A DNA stretch of 64,000 nucleotides from contig NW_006921532.1 in assembly GCF_000340215.1 (NCBI RefSeq), positions 5,188,001 to 5,252,000 of the forward strand, in the 5' to 3' direction. Both the position numbers and the translations under genes were made by a program. A model generated the notes under the pieces. That model was not told where the DNA came from. It saw only the letters and a program-made list of their open reading frames with translations, and did no database searches. Origin of the DNA: Pseudocercospora fijiensis CIRAD86. Lineage: Eukaryota; Ascomycota; Dothideomycetes; Mycosphaerellales; Mycosphaerellaceae. Of the stretch, positions 1 through 11,184 are shown piece by piece (position 1 is the first letter of the stretch; each line of letters begins with the position of its first letter).

Positions 1-780
1 TTGATGCTTGTGGCAGTTGTCTGGACAGTAATTCAGTATGAGGTAAAGTAATGATTGTAGGGACAAGTGGGAAGCACGGTGATTTTTGAACGTGTTAGTC
101 CTCAGCAAGCCGACACTTTCTGCGTGTCTTGGCTAGTGCATGATTTCACATTCGCACAACCAGGTACCAACTTCCTTGAACTCTGTGGTCAGCGGTATCT
201 TTGCTTCGGGAGGAAGACCTGGTACCGCCGAGTATGAGAAGTCAGAGCTACCGGATCTGACGCCAATTTTATTTCTCACGACCTTCAAGCCTTGGCATTG
301 CAATCATCACCCGGCCCATTTTTGAATGCGGGATGGCTTCAAGTCCGGACCGCGATACCGCGCAGACATATTGAGAAGCCATGCAATCATCGTATGCTCA
401 AAATTCTGCTGGCTGGCATCAGCGTCTCCAGAGGCGCAATTCTGGCTGACGAACCTTCCTTCCTCCGCAACGATGTGTCAAAGACACCAGCTGGCGTGCG
501 GAGAGAATTGGTCCAGTATCCGCGACCTTCCCATCTGGCGTATGGAGTGCGAAGCAATGCAGCATGACATAAGGATGGTCTTCCGGGACGAAGGTGTCTT
601 GTGGTTGCAGTGGATCCCGTAGTGAGGACGTCTCCGGCAAGCAAAATGGTCGGGCACTTTTCGAGCCACGAATTGCTTTATCAGGTAAACCTTACAGACA
701 ACGATATCGAGGAATGAGGATGCTGCCATGTTGCAAAGCGTCTGGTCTTTCTGTTCTCAGATACATGTAGGCTGACCTGC
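1..780. other. Left-edge intergenic region, no supported gene
   Basis: Short overlapping frames occur on both strands, none longer than about 100 codons and none with a recognisable domain or a clean exon chain. A minus-strand frame near 419-640 reads like protein for a short stretch but has no ATG and no partner exon that I can find. The stretch directly follows the stop of the minus-strand F-box-like gene, so part of it is probably that gene's 3' untranslated region. Confidence 0.5.
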
Positions 781-2301
781 TCATCCTACCAACTTGAGCT
801 TGGACATCTGCTCTATCACGATCTTCAGATCCATAGCCAACAAGTCCTTCTCGTTGACCACTTCCTTGGGCTCGACTTCCATCTCGTCTGCCACGTCGGT
901 ACCAGCAGCACCGATTCGTTCACTTCCCGAACCCTTCAGGTTCATTTTGCCCAGCTCTTCCAGCATGTTGTCCAGCTTGGCGTCCTTCTGGGTCTGAATC
1001 TCCATGATCTTCCCTGTTTCAACGTTCACCTGTTTCGCAGGGTACTCTCTGCTCTTCGCATTGCCCGAGATCTCGCTGGTTGCTCTTGCCTCAGCAGCAC
1101 GGTCATGTGTCAAGGTTGGCTGAACTTGGCGCATTGCCCATCTCTTAGCCAAAGCTCGCATTTTTGCATCTAGTGGATCAGCTCGACCACCTGCTTCCAT
1201 GTCCTCGAAGTCTCTCTTTCTGCCCAACAATTTGCTGGTGTTCATGAGTCCAGAGAACGGGCTGTTTTCCTTGGCAATTTTGACGTCGCGTCTAGCAGCT
1301 TTGATACAGCCTTTCCATGCCTGTACCTTGTTGCCGTTGTGCGTATCAATCCAGTCAATAGCCTTAGCGATATGTCTCACTATGGCTTGGCGAGTGATTC
1401 TTTCAGAACGCGTTTGCGCCATCAGTGAGAGATCTTTAGGCCGCAAAATGTCTCGGAGCATATCATATTGACGTTTTCTTCCTCGCGCCAAGAGGGATGG
1501 GGAGTGATATCTCAGCTCACGCTGATATGTGAGCCTGAAGTGGTGGCCATCGATTTCAGCATGGCCAAGCCGAGCGAGACTCGAAGGTCTGCAGCTTTGA
1601 TACCACTGTCGAAGATTGCGCTCGGCGCCTTCTTGCCAGTAGTAGTCGTCACAAAGCTCGATTACAACATGCGCAGGGCGCCATTTCTTGATGACCTGAA
1701 TGACTGTCTTGAAGTTGAATGCACGGACTAAGAAGTGCATTCGTTGAGCTTGGAAGTTGCGGCGATGAAAGAACTGGGAAACATCAGCGTCGCGCCTCGA
1801 TATGCAACAAAGTATTTCTCGAGCGTACCTCGAGATACTCCTTTCTGAGTTGCTGGCAAATGCTGAACATAGGATGAATGTGCCGACTTTTCGCCCTCGA
1901 AAGCTGGGCGAGCTCGTCAACAACTTGAGACCCGATCGACACACCCTCGTACATGGCTGGCGCGGGAGAGTCGTTGGTGTATGGGCTGGCATCATGAGGA
2001 TAGCGAACTCGACGTGATTGCAGTTTCTCGGGAACGCAACTTATTTCGTGCGGAATGTAGGAGTAGACTTGCGATAAGTGTCAGCCAATTCGATGCCTTC
2101 GAGTCTGCCTTCAGGCTACTTACTGAGATCCCGTATCTCTCGAGGCAGACCAAGGAGGCTCGCACGTCGAGGTGCGACGCGATGTATACCAATTGAGCCC
2201 GTAGCGATTTGCGCGACAGTGCGATGACAGCGTTCCGAGAAAGAGGCGGCTCGCAGCTGGCGATGTGAAGGCACATCTCCATCATACTTGCGCTTAGGCA
2301 T
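781..2301 (-). CDS. F-box-like fungal protein of unknown function
   Basis: I deduce three exons, 2301-2124, 2067-1829 and 1773-781, giving 469 residues. Both introns are 55-56 bp with GTAAGT...CAAG and GTACGC...CCAG ends, and the frame is kept across both. The first exon starts MPKRKYDG and ends in LLGLPREIRDL; splicing completes this to PREIRDLIYSYI, the signature with which many fungal F-box-like proteins of unknown function begin. Such domains usually bind Skp1, but no substrate-binding repeat is visible here. The middle (about residues 140-250) is basic. The C-terminal third is Lys/Glu-rich and probably disordered, ending in a short Leu-rich segment. ATG 2301 was chosen because upstream in-frame residues look unlike protein. 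The function is not known and the exact substrate role should not be assumed. Confidence 0.72.
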
Positions 2302-2664
2302 GTTGGCGGTGTGGAGGGAAAAGAACGCTTGCAAGCATGGGATTCCTGAACGAGATCGTGCGTTTGGAAGTCGCAAGTCTGTGTTCGGATAAGCTATGCA
2401 TGTGAAAGGCTTTAGCGTGTCATGGGCGCGTTTGAAGGCTGCTTGCACCCGCGCTCCGCCCCACTGATGTTGAACAAGATGGTTCGACGAGCAGGAAATT
2501 GCTATCACAGATGAAGGAAAGAGACTCAGTGAGATCTGGTAGCATTATATAGGCTTTTCGAAGTCTACATACCTCCCTACAGCCGGGGACCTGGGTATAT
2601 GCCGAGCCATCTACATAGGGCGCCGTCGCTATGCATTATTTTCGCCTGCGTGATGACAATTCAG
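2302..2664. other. Intergenic: F-box-gene promoter and CCT5 3' end
   Basis: About 360 bp between the start codon of the minus-strand F-box-like gene and the stop of CCT5. It should hold the promoter of the former and the 3' untranslated region of the latter. A TATATAGG stretch lies near 2545, on the wrong side to be a close TATA box. I see no further gene. Confidence 0.4.
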
Positions 2665-4488
2665 TTAGAAGTCGTTATCGTCGCTGCCAGCAATGATGAC
2701 ATTGTTGACCTTGAGGACCATTCGACACAGCTGGGTAGCAAGCAGGAGTTGTTGGCGTTTCGAGATGAGCGGGTCGATAACGAAGTGCTCCTTCATGTCT
2801 GCATTGTGAGTTAGCATTGGGGTCTCAAACAGGACCATGTTCGACTTACCATTCGATCCGGTCTGCATGCAGTCAACGCCCAATCTCCCTCTGCCCTCGC
2901 CCTTGCCTTGCCGCGCTTTCAGTTCTGACAATGTCTCAATCGGACTCAAACCACTATTCTCTGCCAGCGCCATAGGTACAGCATCAAGCGCGTCAGCGAA
3001 TGCGCGCATACTGTATTGCTCCAAGCCAGGAGTCTGAAGAGCTTCCTTCTCGACTGCAAGCGAACATGCGATTTCTGCTGCACCGCCTCCATACACAATG
3101 CGGTTGTCCTTGACAAGATTCCGAACAACGCAGAGAGCGTCGTGTAATGACCGCTTCGCTTCATCGATGATCATCTTGTTGCTGCCACGAATGAAGGCCG
3201 TGACAGCTCTTGAGTTGGCGCATTCCTCGATAACCAGCATCTTTTCTCTCGTCGTACCGAAGGACATCTCACGCACAATTCCGGCCTTCCCCAGCTTTTG
3301 TGCGCTAAGATCCTCAAATCGTGGTACAATGCGTCCATTGGTGGCGATAGCGATCAATTCGATCTCCGGACCACCAACCCACCGCACAGCCGGGAGCTCG
3401 TTCGTGAGAAGAAGATGGTTTGCTTCGTCGTCAAAGCCCCACTGGCAGATGACCACGTTCGCGCCGGTGTCTTTGATCTGCTGGATCATTTCGGCAAATT
3501 TGGCCTGCTCGTACTTTTGCAACTCCTTGAACTCGGCGACACTAGTAATGTCGAGCTTATGCTTGGTCTTTGGCTTGGGTGGCTCGAATGCGCAGGTCAG
3601 AATAGCCAACTTGGCGTCTCGTACTTCCGAGGGCATCTGTGGATGGGAGAAGTCCTTGTCGACAATCACACCCTTAACAAGGACAGAGTCCTCCAGTGAA
3701 CCGCCGACCTTGCCATCCACCTTGATGAGCTCAAAGTCCACATCTCTACGCTCCAAATCTGCGACGGAGAGCACAGCATCGACAGCCATCTGCGAGAACT
3801 GGTCGTGTGCTTTGGAGACAATCTTGCTACCCAGCGAGGTCTTGGCGCACTTGAGCAAGTTGCTAGTGTCCTGGTTGGTGAAAGGCATGACATCTGATAT
3901 GCGGTCCAGTTCGTCGACGGCCAGCTCGCAAGCAGCATCATAGCCATCTGCTATCCTAATGGGGTGGATTCCCTTGTCGATCAATTCTGCAGCCTGTTCG
4001 AGCAAGGCTCCTGCCAACACCACCACACCAGTTGTGCCGTCTCCAATCTCGGCATCTTGTGATTGCGAAAGTGATACAAGCAGCTTCGCGATGTGGTCCT
4101 TGATCTCCATCTGACCAAGAATGGTTGCGCCATCGTTGGTGACTGTGATGTCGCCGTCGGGTGAAATGAGGATTTTGTCCAAGCCGCGGGGGCCCAAAGA
4201 GGTCTTGACGATGGATGATACGGTGCGTGCGGCGAGGATATGCTGCTTGACAGCGTCGGTGCCATGCGTTCGCTTCTTCTTGCCTTGGTCTCTGACGATG
4301 ATGAAAGGCCTGCCGGACTCGTCTTGTGTGATCTGGGCTAGAATCCGTCAGTCTCTGGGCTCCCTGGGGGCTCACTTCGATTGTGCGCATACCGTTGCTC
4401 AGATCGAGCTCTGTACACGCCGTCAGTTCCTGCCTCACTTGATGATTTCTTTTCATATGAAAGACTTACGCATGCCTTGTCCGGCCAT
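2665..4488 (-). CDS. CCT5: T-complex protein 1 subunit epsilon (CCT5)
   Basis: Epsilon subunit of the eukaryotic cytosolic chaperonin TRiC/CCT, which folds actin, tubulin and other substrates in an ATP-driven double ring. Exons 4488-4470, 4410-4393, 4337-2850 and 2798-2665 give 552 residues, the usual family length. The start [20 protein letters not shown] needs the two tiny first exons (19 and 18 nt). Group II chaperonin motifs are present: [11 protein letters not shown] near residue 58, TNDGATIL near 80 and the ATP-binding GDGTTG near 112. SNKMIIDEA and VVYGGG-type motifs (here IVYGGGAAE) are also intact. The last intron (2849-2799, 51 bp) would be read through in frame, adding 17 residues, but family conservation across GSN-DMKEHF shows it is an intron. 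It is divergent from HP1, with 540 bp between start codons. Confidence 0.97.
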
Positions 4489-5028
4489 GTTTGCTCCTGC
4501 TGCGGACAGCAACAAACAACACGCAACTTTTATTCGGCAACTTTCCTCAGATCTTTCCTCTCCAACACCACGAACAGCACAAGTTCGTGCGACTATTCGG
4601 CCAAATGCCTCCACGCAAAGGGTGGAAGAAGCGACTGGCAAGAAAGATCAAGGAAGATGTCAGCAGGTGCGTATGGTCAACTGCTACTCCGTACAATGAT
4701 GCTACGATTCAGTAGTAGGGTCAAGGTTCTTTCTTTGGCGATCGCGTCTCTGGCTCGGCTGTTGCCGCTCGACGCGCCTGCCGATTGCCGTCTCCAGCCA
4801 CGCCAGCTTGCACTCCTGCTTCTGCTCCTGCTCCTGCCTTCCACTGCACCCTTAGGACTTCACGTCGCGTCGCATCGCATTGCATTACCGATCGCGGTCG
4901 CATAGACTGTCTATTGATACTGACGCAGTCGCGTGTGCAGTGCGCGCAGCCCTCAGGTGCAATTGAAGTGGCGCAGTGCTCTGCGCGACACGCCCACACC
5001 TGTACGCGGTCGAGGTCGACGAGACGAA
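4489..5028. promoter_or_regulatory. Divergent promoter region of CCT5 and HP1
   Basis: The 540 bp between the CCT5 and HP1 start codons must carry both promoters. It contains a pyrimidine-rich run near 4805-4850 (repeated CTGCTCCTG) on the HP1 side, a common feature of fungal core promoters. No classical TATA box stands out. A short basic reading frame begins at ATG 4605 but matches nothing that I recognise and is treated as chance or an upstream ORF. Confidence 0.45.
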
Positions 5029-5905
5029 ATGCCCCCGGCAGGTACGCCTATCATCCTTATGGAAAGCTTTGCAGTGAACTAGCTGACAGCGCTCCTAGCG
5101 AGCGAGAGCGGGTCTGATGACCTCGATGCTATCCCCGCCAAGGCCATAGCCTCCAAGGATGATCCCATGCAGGATGGAGAGGATGGAGAGGATGAGGAGG
5201 AAGAGGGTGAATACCAGGTGGAGAAAATTGTAGAACACAACTTTGTCAAAGGCAAGGTAATCTACAAGGTCAAGTGGCTTGGTTGGGATGCGGAGGATGA
5301 CCAGACTTGGGAACCCGTTGAGAATCTGTATGTGCTATGCTGTCGTGACGTGGAGGCATTGGCTGACTTTGCAACAGTGAGGGCGCGAAAGAGTTCCTTA
5401 GTGCATATCATCGAGCCATCGGCGGAACACCAGAACCACCCGCAAAGGGTAAGAAGCCAACCAAGGCATCTCTCGGCAAACGGAATTCCACCCAAGCAGA
5501 TCTCGACTCGCCCGCACCATCCAGCAGCAAGAAAGGCCGAGGACGAAAGTCTGATGCCAACGGTACTTCTGCAGTAGACACTTTCCCTGTTGGCAGCTGG
5601 GAGGAGCATGTCTCCGCGGTTGCGGCCATTGTCGAAAGCGAAGAAGTCGGCCTCACCAAGGGAAAGAAGGACGTCCAATCTCTAGAAGGTCTTCTCGAGT
5701 GGAACGACGGGCGTAAGACGCAACACAAGATGGCTCTCCTTCGACAAAAATGTCCGCAACGATTACTGGATTACTACGAATCTCACCTGTAAGTTGTCCC
5801 TTGCCCTGCGTGGACGACATCCTGCGCGACTGAATCCAAGCTTAGACTTTTCCTAGATTGAAGCCCAAGATGGAGGAAGCGTTTGTGGCTGAGGATTATG
5901 ACTGA
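5029..5905 (+). CDS. HP1: Heterochromatin protein 1 (chromo plus chromo shadow domain)
   Basis: HP1 binds H3K9-methylated nucleosomes and recruits silencing and DNA-methylation factors in the nucleus. Exons 5029-5041, 5099-5327, 5378-5788 and 5857-5905 give 233 residues, normal for fungal HP1. After an acidic N-terminus (residues 25-40, Glu/Asp-rich) comes a chromodomain at about 42-92: EYQVEKIVEH, then KVKWLGW and TWEPVENL. The methyl-lysine cage would be Tyr43, Trp64 and Trp67; the last is more often Tyr or Phe. A Lys/Ser-rich hinge follows, then the chromo shadow domain at about 154-222, from GSWEEHVSAVAAI to LLDYYESHL, which normally makes HP1 dimers and binds PxVxL partners. The first exon is only 13 nt, so the start rests on the GTACGC...CCTAG intron and a good frame join. 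The final 49-nt exon is the least certain part. Confidence 0.9.
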
Positions 5906-6772
5906 TTCCTTCTCCGCAGTGTCTTCCAGGGCGATCCGAGGTATGTGTCGTAATCGGCATGGAAAGGTATGCTTACATCGCGAGTCTCTTCAACGACTTG
6001 CTCGCAAATCCTTCATGTGTTGCAAACGATTGACTCCAATACCAGATCCGCGTGAGGGCATGCAAGTCCAGTGCAAATTCCTTGCAAATATCAGGACACC
6101 TCTGGCTAAAAGAAAGCGGCCTGCAAGATGGTCAGTAGGAGGCGTGACTGGAGTTTACAAATTCACATTCGAACGCGATTAGTACTTGTCTCTTTTTGCT
6201 CAGGATAAGTAGGGCACGAAATGTATTTTGACACTGCTGAGCCCGTTACAGGCCGTTTGCGCGTCTCTGCTGTTACCTTGCTGCAATCTTCGTTCGATAA
6301 CTTTGCAGGGCATCCTTGGACTTCAAACTCAAATCAACTCACTGAACAATCCTGACGCTCAAGTGTCCGCATCCGTAGCCAGGTTGCGTTTCTCGCGGCA
6401 GCGTAGCGTTGCTGCGTCGAGCGTGTCAGTACTGCAGGAACAGCTTTCGACGAATGAACTGCGCCGTGGCGTATGACTACTGTCCGGAACTCGGCACGGG
6501 GTTTCTCTTCGCACGAGGTCACGTTGAAGCGGCTCTATGCAAGAACAGCCAACGAATCACTGGTGCCAGAGAAGAACTTTCGGTGTGCCTCACCTGTTAC
6601 TTCCTGCTCTTCGTCACACTTCACTGGCACGCAGAGTCTGCACGTCAATATTCTCTTGGCGCGCATACGTCCGAAGCCGATATCGCTAATCGCTACTCCA
6701 GCCCACGAGGCGCCGATCTCAAGTAACCCAGAGCCCGGTGGTCTTACACTGTGACTCCCACCTTGCGACTGC
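5906..6772. other. Intergenic, HP1 3' end and MFS promoter
   Basis: About 870 bp of normal composition. The frames present are short, overlap on all strands and carry no recognised domain. It should hold the HP1 3' untranslated region and the promoter of the transporter at 6773. I see no repeat or RNA gene. Confidence 0.4.
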
Positions 6773-8728
6773 ATGGATACAGGCCGAGAACATGGCGGGC
6801 ACAACAGAACTGATACTGGAGACACTGTCGACAGTGCTGCAACCACACTCCTAGGCAGCCCACACCCAAACAGTGATCGCAAGTACGCCAGTATAGACCA
6901 GGAAGTACGCAAGAGGCGGAAGAGTATAGACAACCACGACGATCGCGGGAATGAAGAAGATACAGCGGACGAGGAAGAGCGTTTGCTGGCTCAAGACACT
7001 GCTCACCTGAATCATGAAACACGAATCGCAGACACAGCCCGCGAAGCAGTCGACGATGGAGAGCCTCCACCGGGACCACCCACCAAGCAAGAGAAGCGGA
7101 AGGCCGTGGCATGGAAAGACTTGCCAAAGAAAGGGCAGCTTGCAATTCTAACGCTTGCAAGACTAAGCGAGCCTCTCACTCAGACGAGCCTACAGAGCTA
7201 CATGTTTTACCAGCTGAAGTCATTCAAGACGGCCGATGGCTCGACGCCTTCCGATAGTAAAGTATCGCAGCAAGCGGGTCTGCTCGCCGCTGCTTTCACT
7301 GGAGCTCAATTCTGTACTGCTATCCTGTGGGGTCGGCTAGCTGATAGTGAAAAGTTGGGTAGAAAGAGGGTGATTTTGGTCGGATTGCTTGGAACTGCGA
7401 TTGGAGCCCTTGGGTTTGGCTTCAGTCAGTCCTTTGCGGTAGCCATGTTCTGGCGCGCTGTCGGCGGCATACTGAATGGAAACATTGGTGTCATGCGAAC
7501 GATGATTTCAGAAATTGTCAAGGAAAAAAAGTACCAAGGTCGGGCGTTTCTTCTGCTCCCCATGACGTTCAACATTGGGGTGATCATTGGACCGCTTCTT
7601 GGAGGAGTTCTTGCTGATCCTGCTGGATCCTATCCCAAACTCTTCGGACCTGGGAGCACATTCGGCGGGGAGCACGGAGTTCCACTGTTCATGCGCTTCC
7701 CGTATGCGTTACCGAATATCGTCAATGCAACATTCCTCCTTGCGAGCGCTCTAGCCCTTGTACTAGGCCTGGAAGAAACGCTCGATACGTTGAAAGGCAA
7801 GAAGGATTACGGACTAAGACTGGGCAAGCTCATTGCAAGGGTCGTCTTCCGGCGACGATCGAATCAGGACTACACACCTCTCCAAGACTCGGAGCATTCA
7901 CAGGACATTGAGCGCCGATCTGCGTCCATGTCGAAACCGAAGCCTAGACAAAAGCTGCCTTTCCGTCGCATCTGGACCCGCAATGTTCTCCTTACATTTC
8001 TTTCACACGGTCTCCTCGCGATGCATGTTGGGACGTTCAACAATCTCTGGTTTGTGTTCCTCTCCACGCCTCGGTATTCGCCCGATTCCAATGGCTCCAA
8101 TAACCTGCCTCTTCCAGAAGGCTATAAGCCACATCCTCCTTTCACCTTCACTGGGGGTCTCGCCCTGCCGCCGCCGGCGATTGGTATGGCTCTCGCCATT
8201 CTAGGAGTTCTCGGCATCTCACTGCAACTGCTCATCTATCCTCGCGTCCAATTCCGTCTCGGCACCATCACGGCTTACCGACTGTCGCTTCTGCTGTTTC
8301 CCATATGTTACTTCCTGGCCCCATTCCTTGCGGTCATCCCTAGTACACTGCCAGCCCCTCATCAAGCTGCTGGTGCGGCGATTTGGATCGCAATCACATT
8401 CGTACTGGTATTCCAAGTCACGGCTCGCACTTTCGCCTTACCTAGTGCAGCTATCCTAGTCAACAACTGCTGTCCGCATCCTAGTGTTTTAGCGAGCATT
8501 CATGGAATCGGACAGTCTGTCTCATCGTTGACGAGAACGATCGGTCCAGTGATGGCTGGCTGGGCGTATGGGTCAGGATTGAATGCAGGGGTTGTCGGGC
8601 TCGCCTGGTGGGTAATGTGCGGTATTTCGATTGTCGGCGCTGTCGCTGGCACTTGGGTGAAGGAGGGTGATGGCCATGAAATTTGGTTGGAAGGCGAAAA
8701 GGAAGAAGAGGACAGTAGCAAGGGATAG
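6773..8728 (+). CDS. Major facilitator superfamily transporter (ZIF/YCR023C-like)
   Basis: A single intronless frame of 651 residues encoding a plasma- or vacuolar-membrane secondary transporter. The first 115 residues are hydrophilic and highly charged, a cytosolic tail. The MFS core begins near residue 125. Motif A is present between the second and third membrane segments: WGRLADSEKLGRKRVIL from about residue 186. It is followed by GFGFSQSFAVAMFWRAVGG and a Gly-rich segment IGPLLGGVLADP. A charged central loop (about 345-400, with RRRSNQ and KPKPRQK) separates the two six-helix halves, and the second half ends near 625 before an acidic tail. The long N-terminus, GILNGNIGVMRTM after helix 4 and the overall layout match the fungal relatives of plant ZIF-like and yeast YCR023C proteins. 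The substrate cannot be read from the sequence. Confidence 0.9.
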   Translation: MDTGREHGGHNRTDTGDTVDSAATTLLGSPHPNSDRKYASIDQEVRKRRKSIDNHDDRGNEEDTADEEERLLAQDTAHLNHETRIADTAREAVDDGEPPPGPPTKQEKRKAVAWKDLPKKGQLAILTLARLSEPLTQTSLQSYMFYQLKSFKTADGSTPSDSKVSQQAGLLAAAFTGAQFCTAILWGRLADSEKLGRKRVILVGLLGTAIGALGFGFSQSFAVAMFWRAVGGILNGNIGVMRTMISEIVKEKKYQGRAFLLLPMTFNIGVIIGPLLGGVLADPAGSYPKLFGPGSTFGGEHGVPLFMRFPYALPNIVNATFLLASALALVLGLEETLDTLKGKKDYGLRLGKLIARVVFRRRSNQDYTPLQDSEHSQDIERRSASMSKPKPRQKLPFRRIWTRNVLLTFLSHGLLAMHVGTFNNLWFVFLSTPRYSPDSNGSNNLPLPEGYKPHPPFTFTGGLALPPPAIGMALAILGVLGISLQLLIYPRVQFRLGTITAYRLSLLLFPICYFLAPFLAVIPSTLPAPHQAAGAAIWIAITFVLVFQVTARTFALPSAAILVNNCCPHPSVLASIHGIGQSVSSLTRTIGPVMAGWAYGSGLNAGVVGLAWWVMCGISIVGAVAGTWVKEGDGHEIWLEGEKEEEDSSKG

Positions 8729-8979
8729 ACTGAGGTGAATAAGAAGTAGAATTGATAGAACCAGATTTTGCTGTGAAACCTCTTGCAGAGCCTTTTGTTT
8801 AATTGGCTGAGTGCTTTGGAATGAAGTGACAGGATTCATCAAGTGATTCAGATCGCTGCCTATGAGAAGCTCGATAGCAGGATCAAGTTAGCACGAATTG
8901 AATACTGTGTGGGTATCATAATGTAAAAAGCCAGTCTAAGCCGGAATGTCGTCCATCTGTCGCCAATGCCGCTGCGTGC

Positions 8980-10078
8980 TCAATGCCGCTCGATCATGTC
9001 CTCCACCATCTTCAAGAATCTTGTCCGATATTCTGGACTGTCGGTCGTTACAGACATGGGACCTTGCCCGTCAACGGCGTTGTATGTGTTGATCAGCCCA
9101 GTCATAGCCTTTGCGTGCACCTTATGCTTCGCCCAGAAGAAATCCAATACCGCAGCTCGATACACCCACTTCCCGTCAGCAGATTTGACTCCCGTCCGCC
9201 AGCTCGGTGGGGCAGGAGGAACAAGAGGTGTCTTGCTCTTGGCAGGAAGTTCCTCCTGACCAGGAGCATCGGACACAGGTATGCGGACAAGCATGAGGGA
9301 GTAGTCTACAGCATTGCAGTCGGCCAGTAGTTTGGTGTCCTTCTCGAGCTGCCCTTTCAGATCTTCGGCCTCGTCTAGAGTCAAGACGATTTTCTCGTTA
9401 TAGTCGTCAGCAAGTTTGCTTTTTGTAGCTTCACTAGTCAGTACCCCTCCTGCGACATCTCGTTCTGGGTAGAAGTATGATTGGGGTTTGAGGTCGTAGT
9501 CTTCCCAACTGTCTTCTTTCCCATACAGCAGGTTCTCCATGACAATGTGGTGGCTCGGAGCTAGGCCACAGATTGTGCCGATTGAGACTTGGCAACACTC
9601 GAGCAAGTCAGTGATGCGCGTAAGAAGAGAGCTTGGGTTGTTTTGCATGTATTCGGCATATGGGAGCAGAAGGTCATTCTTGAAGAAAGAATGCTCGAAG
9701 TGGCGAGGGATCGACTTGACAATATAGGAGCTGTCAGATGTTGTGAAGAAGGTCGAACCGCTGTAGCCCATATCTCCTATGGCAATACAATATCAGCACA
9801 GATTCCACGCGGTTCAACATATAGGCTTGCTCCTTACCCATTGGCTTCAGGTCGCGTTTCTTCTTGTCATCTTTGCCGAAGCTCCTCTTGTACTCGTCGT
9901 CGTTGATCTGCCATATGCCACGAAGTGCCTTGAAAAGGTCCTCGCGGACACACCGGAACGCGAGCCAGTAGACCCAGAAGAAATTGGGGATTCGCGCGAG
10001 GACACGGGGACGGTTGACGTCGCTGTGGATGATTGAGTGCGTGACTGAGCGCGCGACTACTTCCTGTCTGCGAGCCAT
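8980..10078 (-). CDS. PIPK-domain protein (phosphatidylinositol phosphate kinase-like)
   Basis: Two exons, 10078-9838 and 9776-8980, join to a 345-residue protein; the 61-bp intron has GTAAGG...CATAG ends. The chain holds the N-lobe hallmarks of the PIPK catalytic family: FRCVREDLFKALR, then across the splice MGDMGYSGSTFF (the Gly-rich nucleotide loop), YIVKSIPRHFEH with the presumed catalytic Lys, and the helix FFKNDLLLPYAEYM. GLAPSHHIVMENLLYG follows. The C-lobe shows YSLMLVRIP and a late YRAAVLDFFWAKHK. At 345 residues it is much shorter than PI4P 5-kinases such as Mss4 and carries only the kinase core, as in the small fungal PIPK-like family. A classical DFG-like motif is not obvious in the expected place (VDYSLMLV takes that position), so kinase activity and substrate are inferred, not shown. 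Confidence 0.85.
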
Positions 10079-10272
10079 GGTGGCCGTGATGGCAGAGGTA
10101 GACAGTCATGTTGCTGCCGTTGCGACTGCTGAGGTACGAGAAGTCGAAGGCTGACATCATTTGCACGTTGCCCTGAGCTTGAATCTTTCATGTGATCCTC
10201 CAACTTCGCATTACCTCATCGGGCCCATCCTCCAAATCTACATTGTGACAACGACAGTCGCAGGGCATCAAT
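10079..10272. promoter_or_regulatory. Compact divergent promoter, PIPK-like and Wbp11 genes
   Basis: Only 194 bp separate the two start codons, so both genes must share this short region for initiation. It is unremarkable in composition. A CATCATTTGC stretch lies near its middle. No TATA box is evident. Confidence 0.45.
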
Positions 10273-11184
10273 ATGCCAAAGGAGAAATCACTCAACCCCG
10301 TTGCGGCTCAGCGCAAAGCCGACAAGAAGAAGGAAATCAACAAATCCAAGCGGAATGTGCAGGATCAGCGCAATGAAAAGCTCGCGCGGCGAAATCCCGA
10401 ACGTCTTCAAAAGCAGATTGATGAACTGAAGGAAGTGGAAACGCGCGGTGTATTGCGACCAAAGGACAAGGAGACACTTGCGCAGCTCGAACGAGATGTG
10501 AAGGGCATTAGGCGCGCACGAGAGGCTCTTGGTGATAGAGCACCGCAATTCCGCAGCCAAGAGCGCAGAGAACGAAACGATGCACGGCAAGAGCAGCGAG
10601 AGCGAAGGCACAATTTAGGCAAAAGACGGCGAGACTCAGAACATGCGCACGACAGCGGCAGCGACACAGATCCCGAAGTGAGGCATATTCCGATGCCCAG
10701 AGACACGCCTCCACCCATCCCTCGAGAAAAGTGTACAGATCCACGACTTGGGCCAGATGGACAGCGAGTGCCGCACGCGTTGCCCTCCAAACCTGCTCCT
10801 ACTCCTGCTGCACCGCCGCAGCTCGTTTACAGCAGTGCACCGCAACTACGCGATCTGAAAAAGGAGGCTGTCAAATTTGTGCCTGCTGCAGTACGGGCTA
10901 AGCAGAAACAGGTCAAGGGAGAAGGGCGGTTGCTGGAGCCCGAAGAGATGGACAATTTGGAGAAAGCGGGCTACTACGCTGCGAATAAAGCCGCACAGGC
11001 AGCTGGCGAAGAGGTCCACTACAGAGAAGCTCAAAACGCGGAGAAGGCAGTCGCTGGCGATGATGGGGACATGGACGAAGTTAGCAAACTCCAGCAGGAA
11101 TTGACCTCCATCTTTCCCGAAGAAGAGGAATCTGTTCCAAGGAGGCAAGTCATGGTCGAAGACGTTGATGGCGAGGATGATTGA
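10273..11184 (+). CDS. Wbp11/ELF5/Saf1 N-terminal domain protein, splicing-linked
   Basis: An intronless 303-residue protein starting MPKEKSLNPVAAQRKADKKK, the characteristic opening of the Wbp11 domain (human WBP11/NPWBP, plant ELF5). These are nuclear proteins associated with the spliceosome and with WW-domain partners. Residues 1-110 are Lys/Arg/Glu-rich and probably one long helix (NPERLQKQIDELKEVE, then LAQLERDVKGIRRARE). A Pro-rich segment follows (RDTPPPIPREKCTDPRLGP near 140-160, then PAPTPAAPPQL), the kind of motif WW domains bind. The C-terminus is acidic. The fungal protein is shorter than the animal one because the long Pro-rich C-terminus is missing. A role in pre-mRNA splicing is inferred from the family. 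Confidence 0.88.
   Translation: MPKEKSLNPVAAQRKADKKKEINKSKRNVQDQRNEKLARRNPERLQKQIDELKEVETRGVLRPKDKETLAQLERDVKGIRRAREALGDRAPQFRSQERRERNDARQEQRERRHNLGKRRRDSEHAHDSGSDTDPEVRHIPMPRDTPPPIPREKCTDPRLGPDGQRVPHALPSKPAPTPAAPPQLVYSSAPQLRDLKKEAVKFVPAAVRAKQKQVKGEGRLLEPEEMDNLEKAGYYAANKAAQAAGEEVHYREAQNAEKAVAGDDGDMDEVSKLQQELTSIFPEEEESVPRRQVMVEDVDGEDD

Noticed and set aside
419..640. Minus-strand frame with protein-like segment HPYVMLHCFALHTPDGK
   Set aside because: No ATG, no plausible splice partner and no recognised family.
4605..4715. Short basic frame starting MPPRKGWKKRLARK
   Set aside because: It lies in the CCT5-HP1 promoter region, is under 40 codons and has no joinable exon or family resemblance. 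A uORF cannot be excluded.
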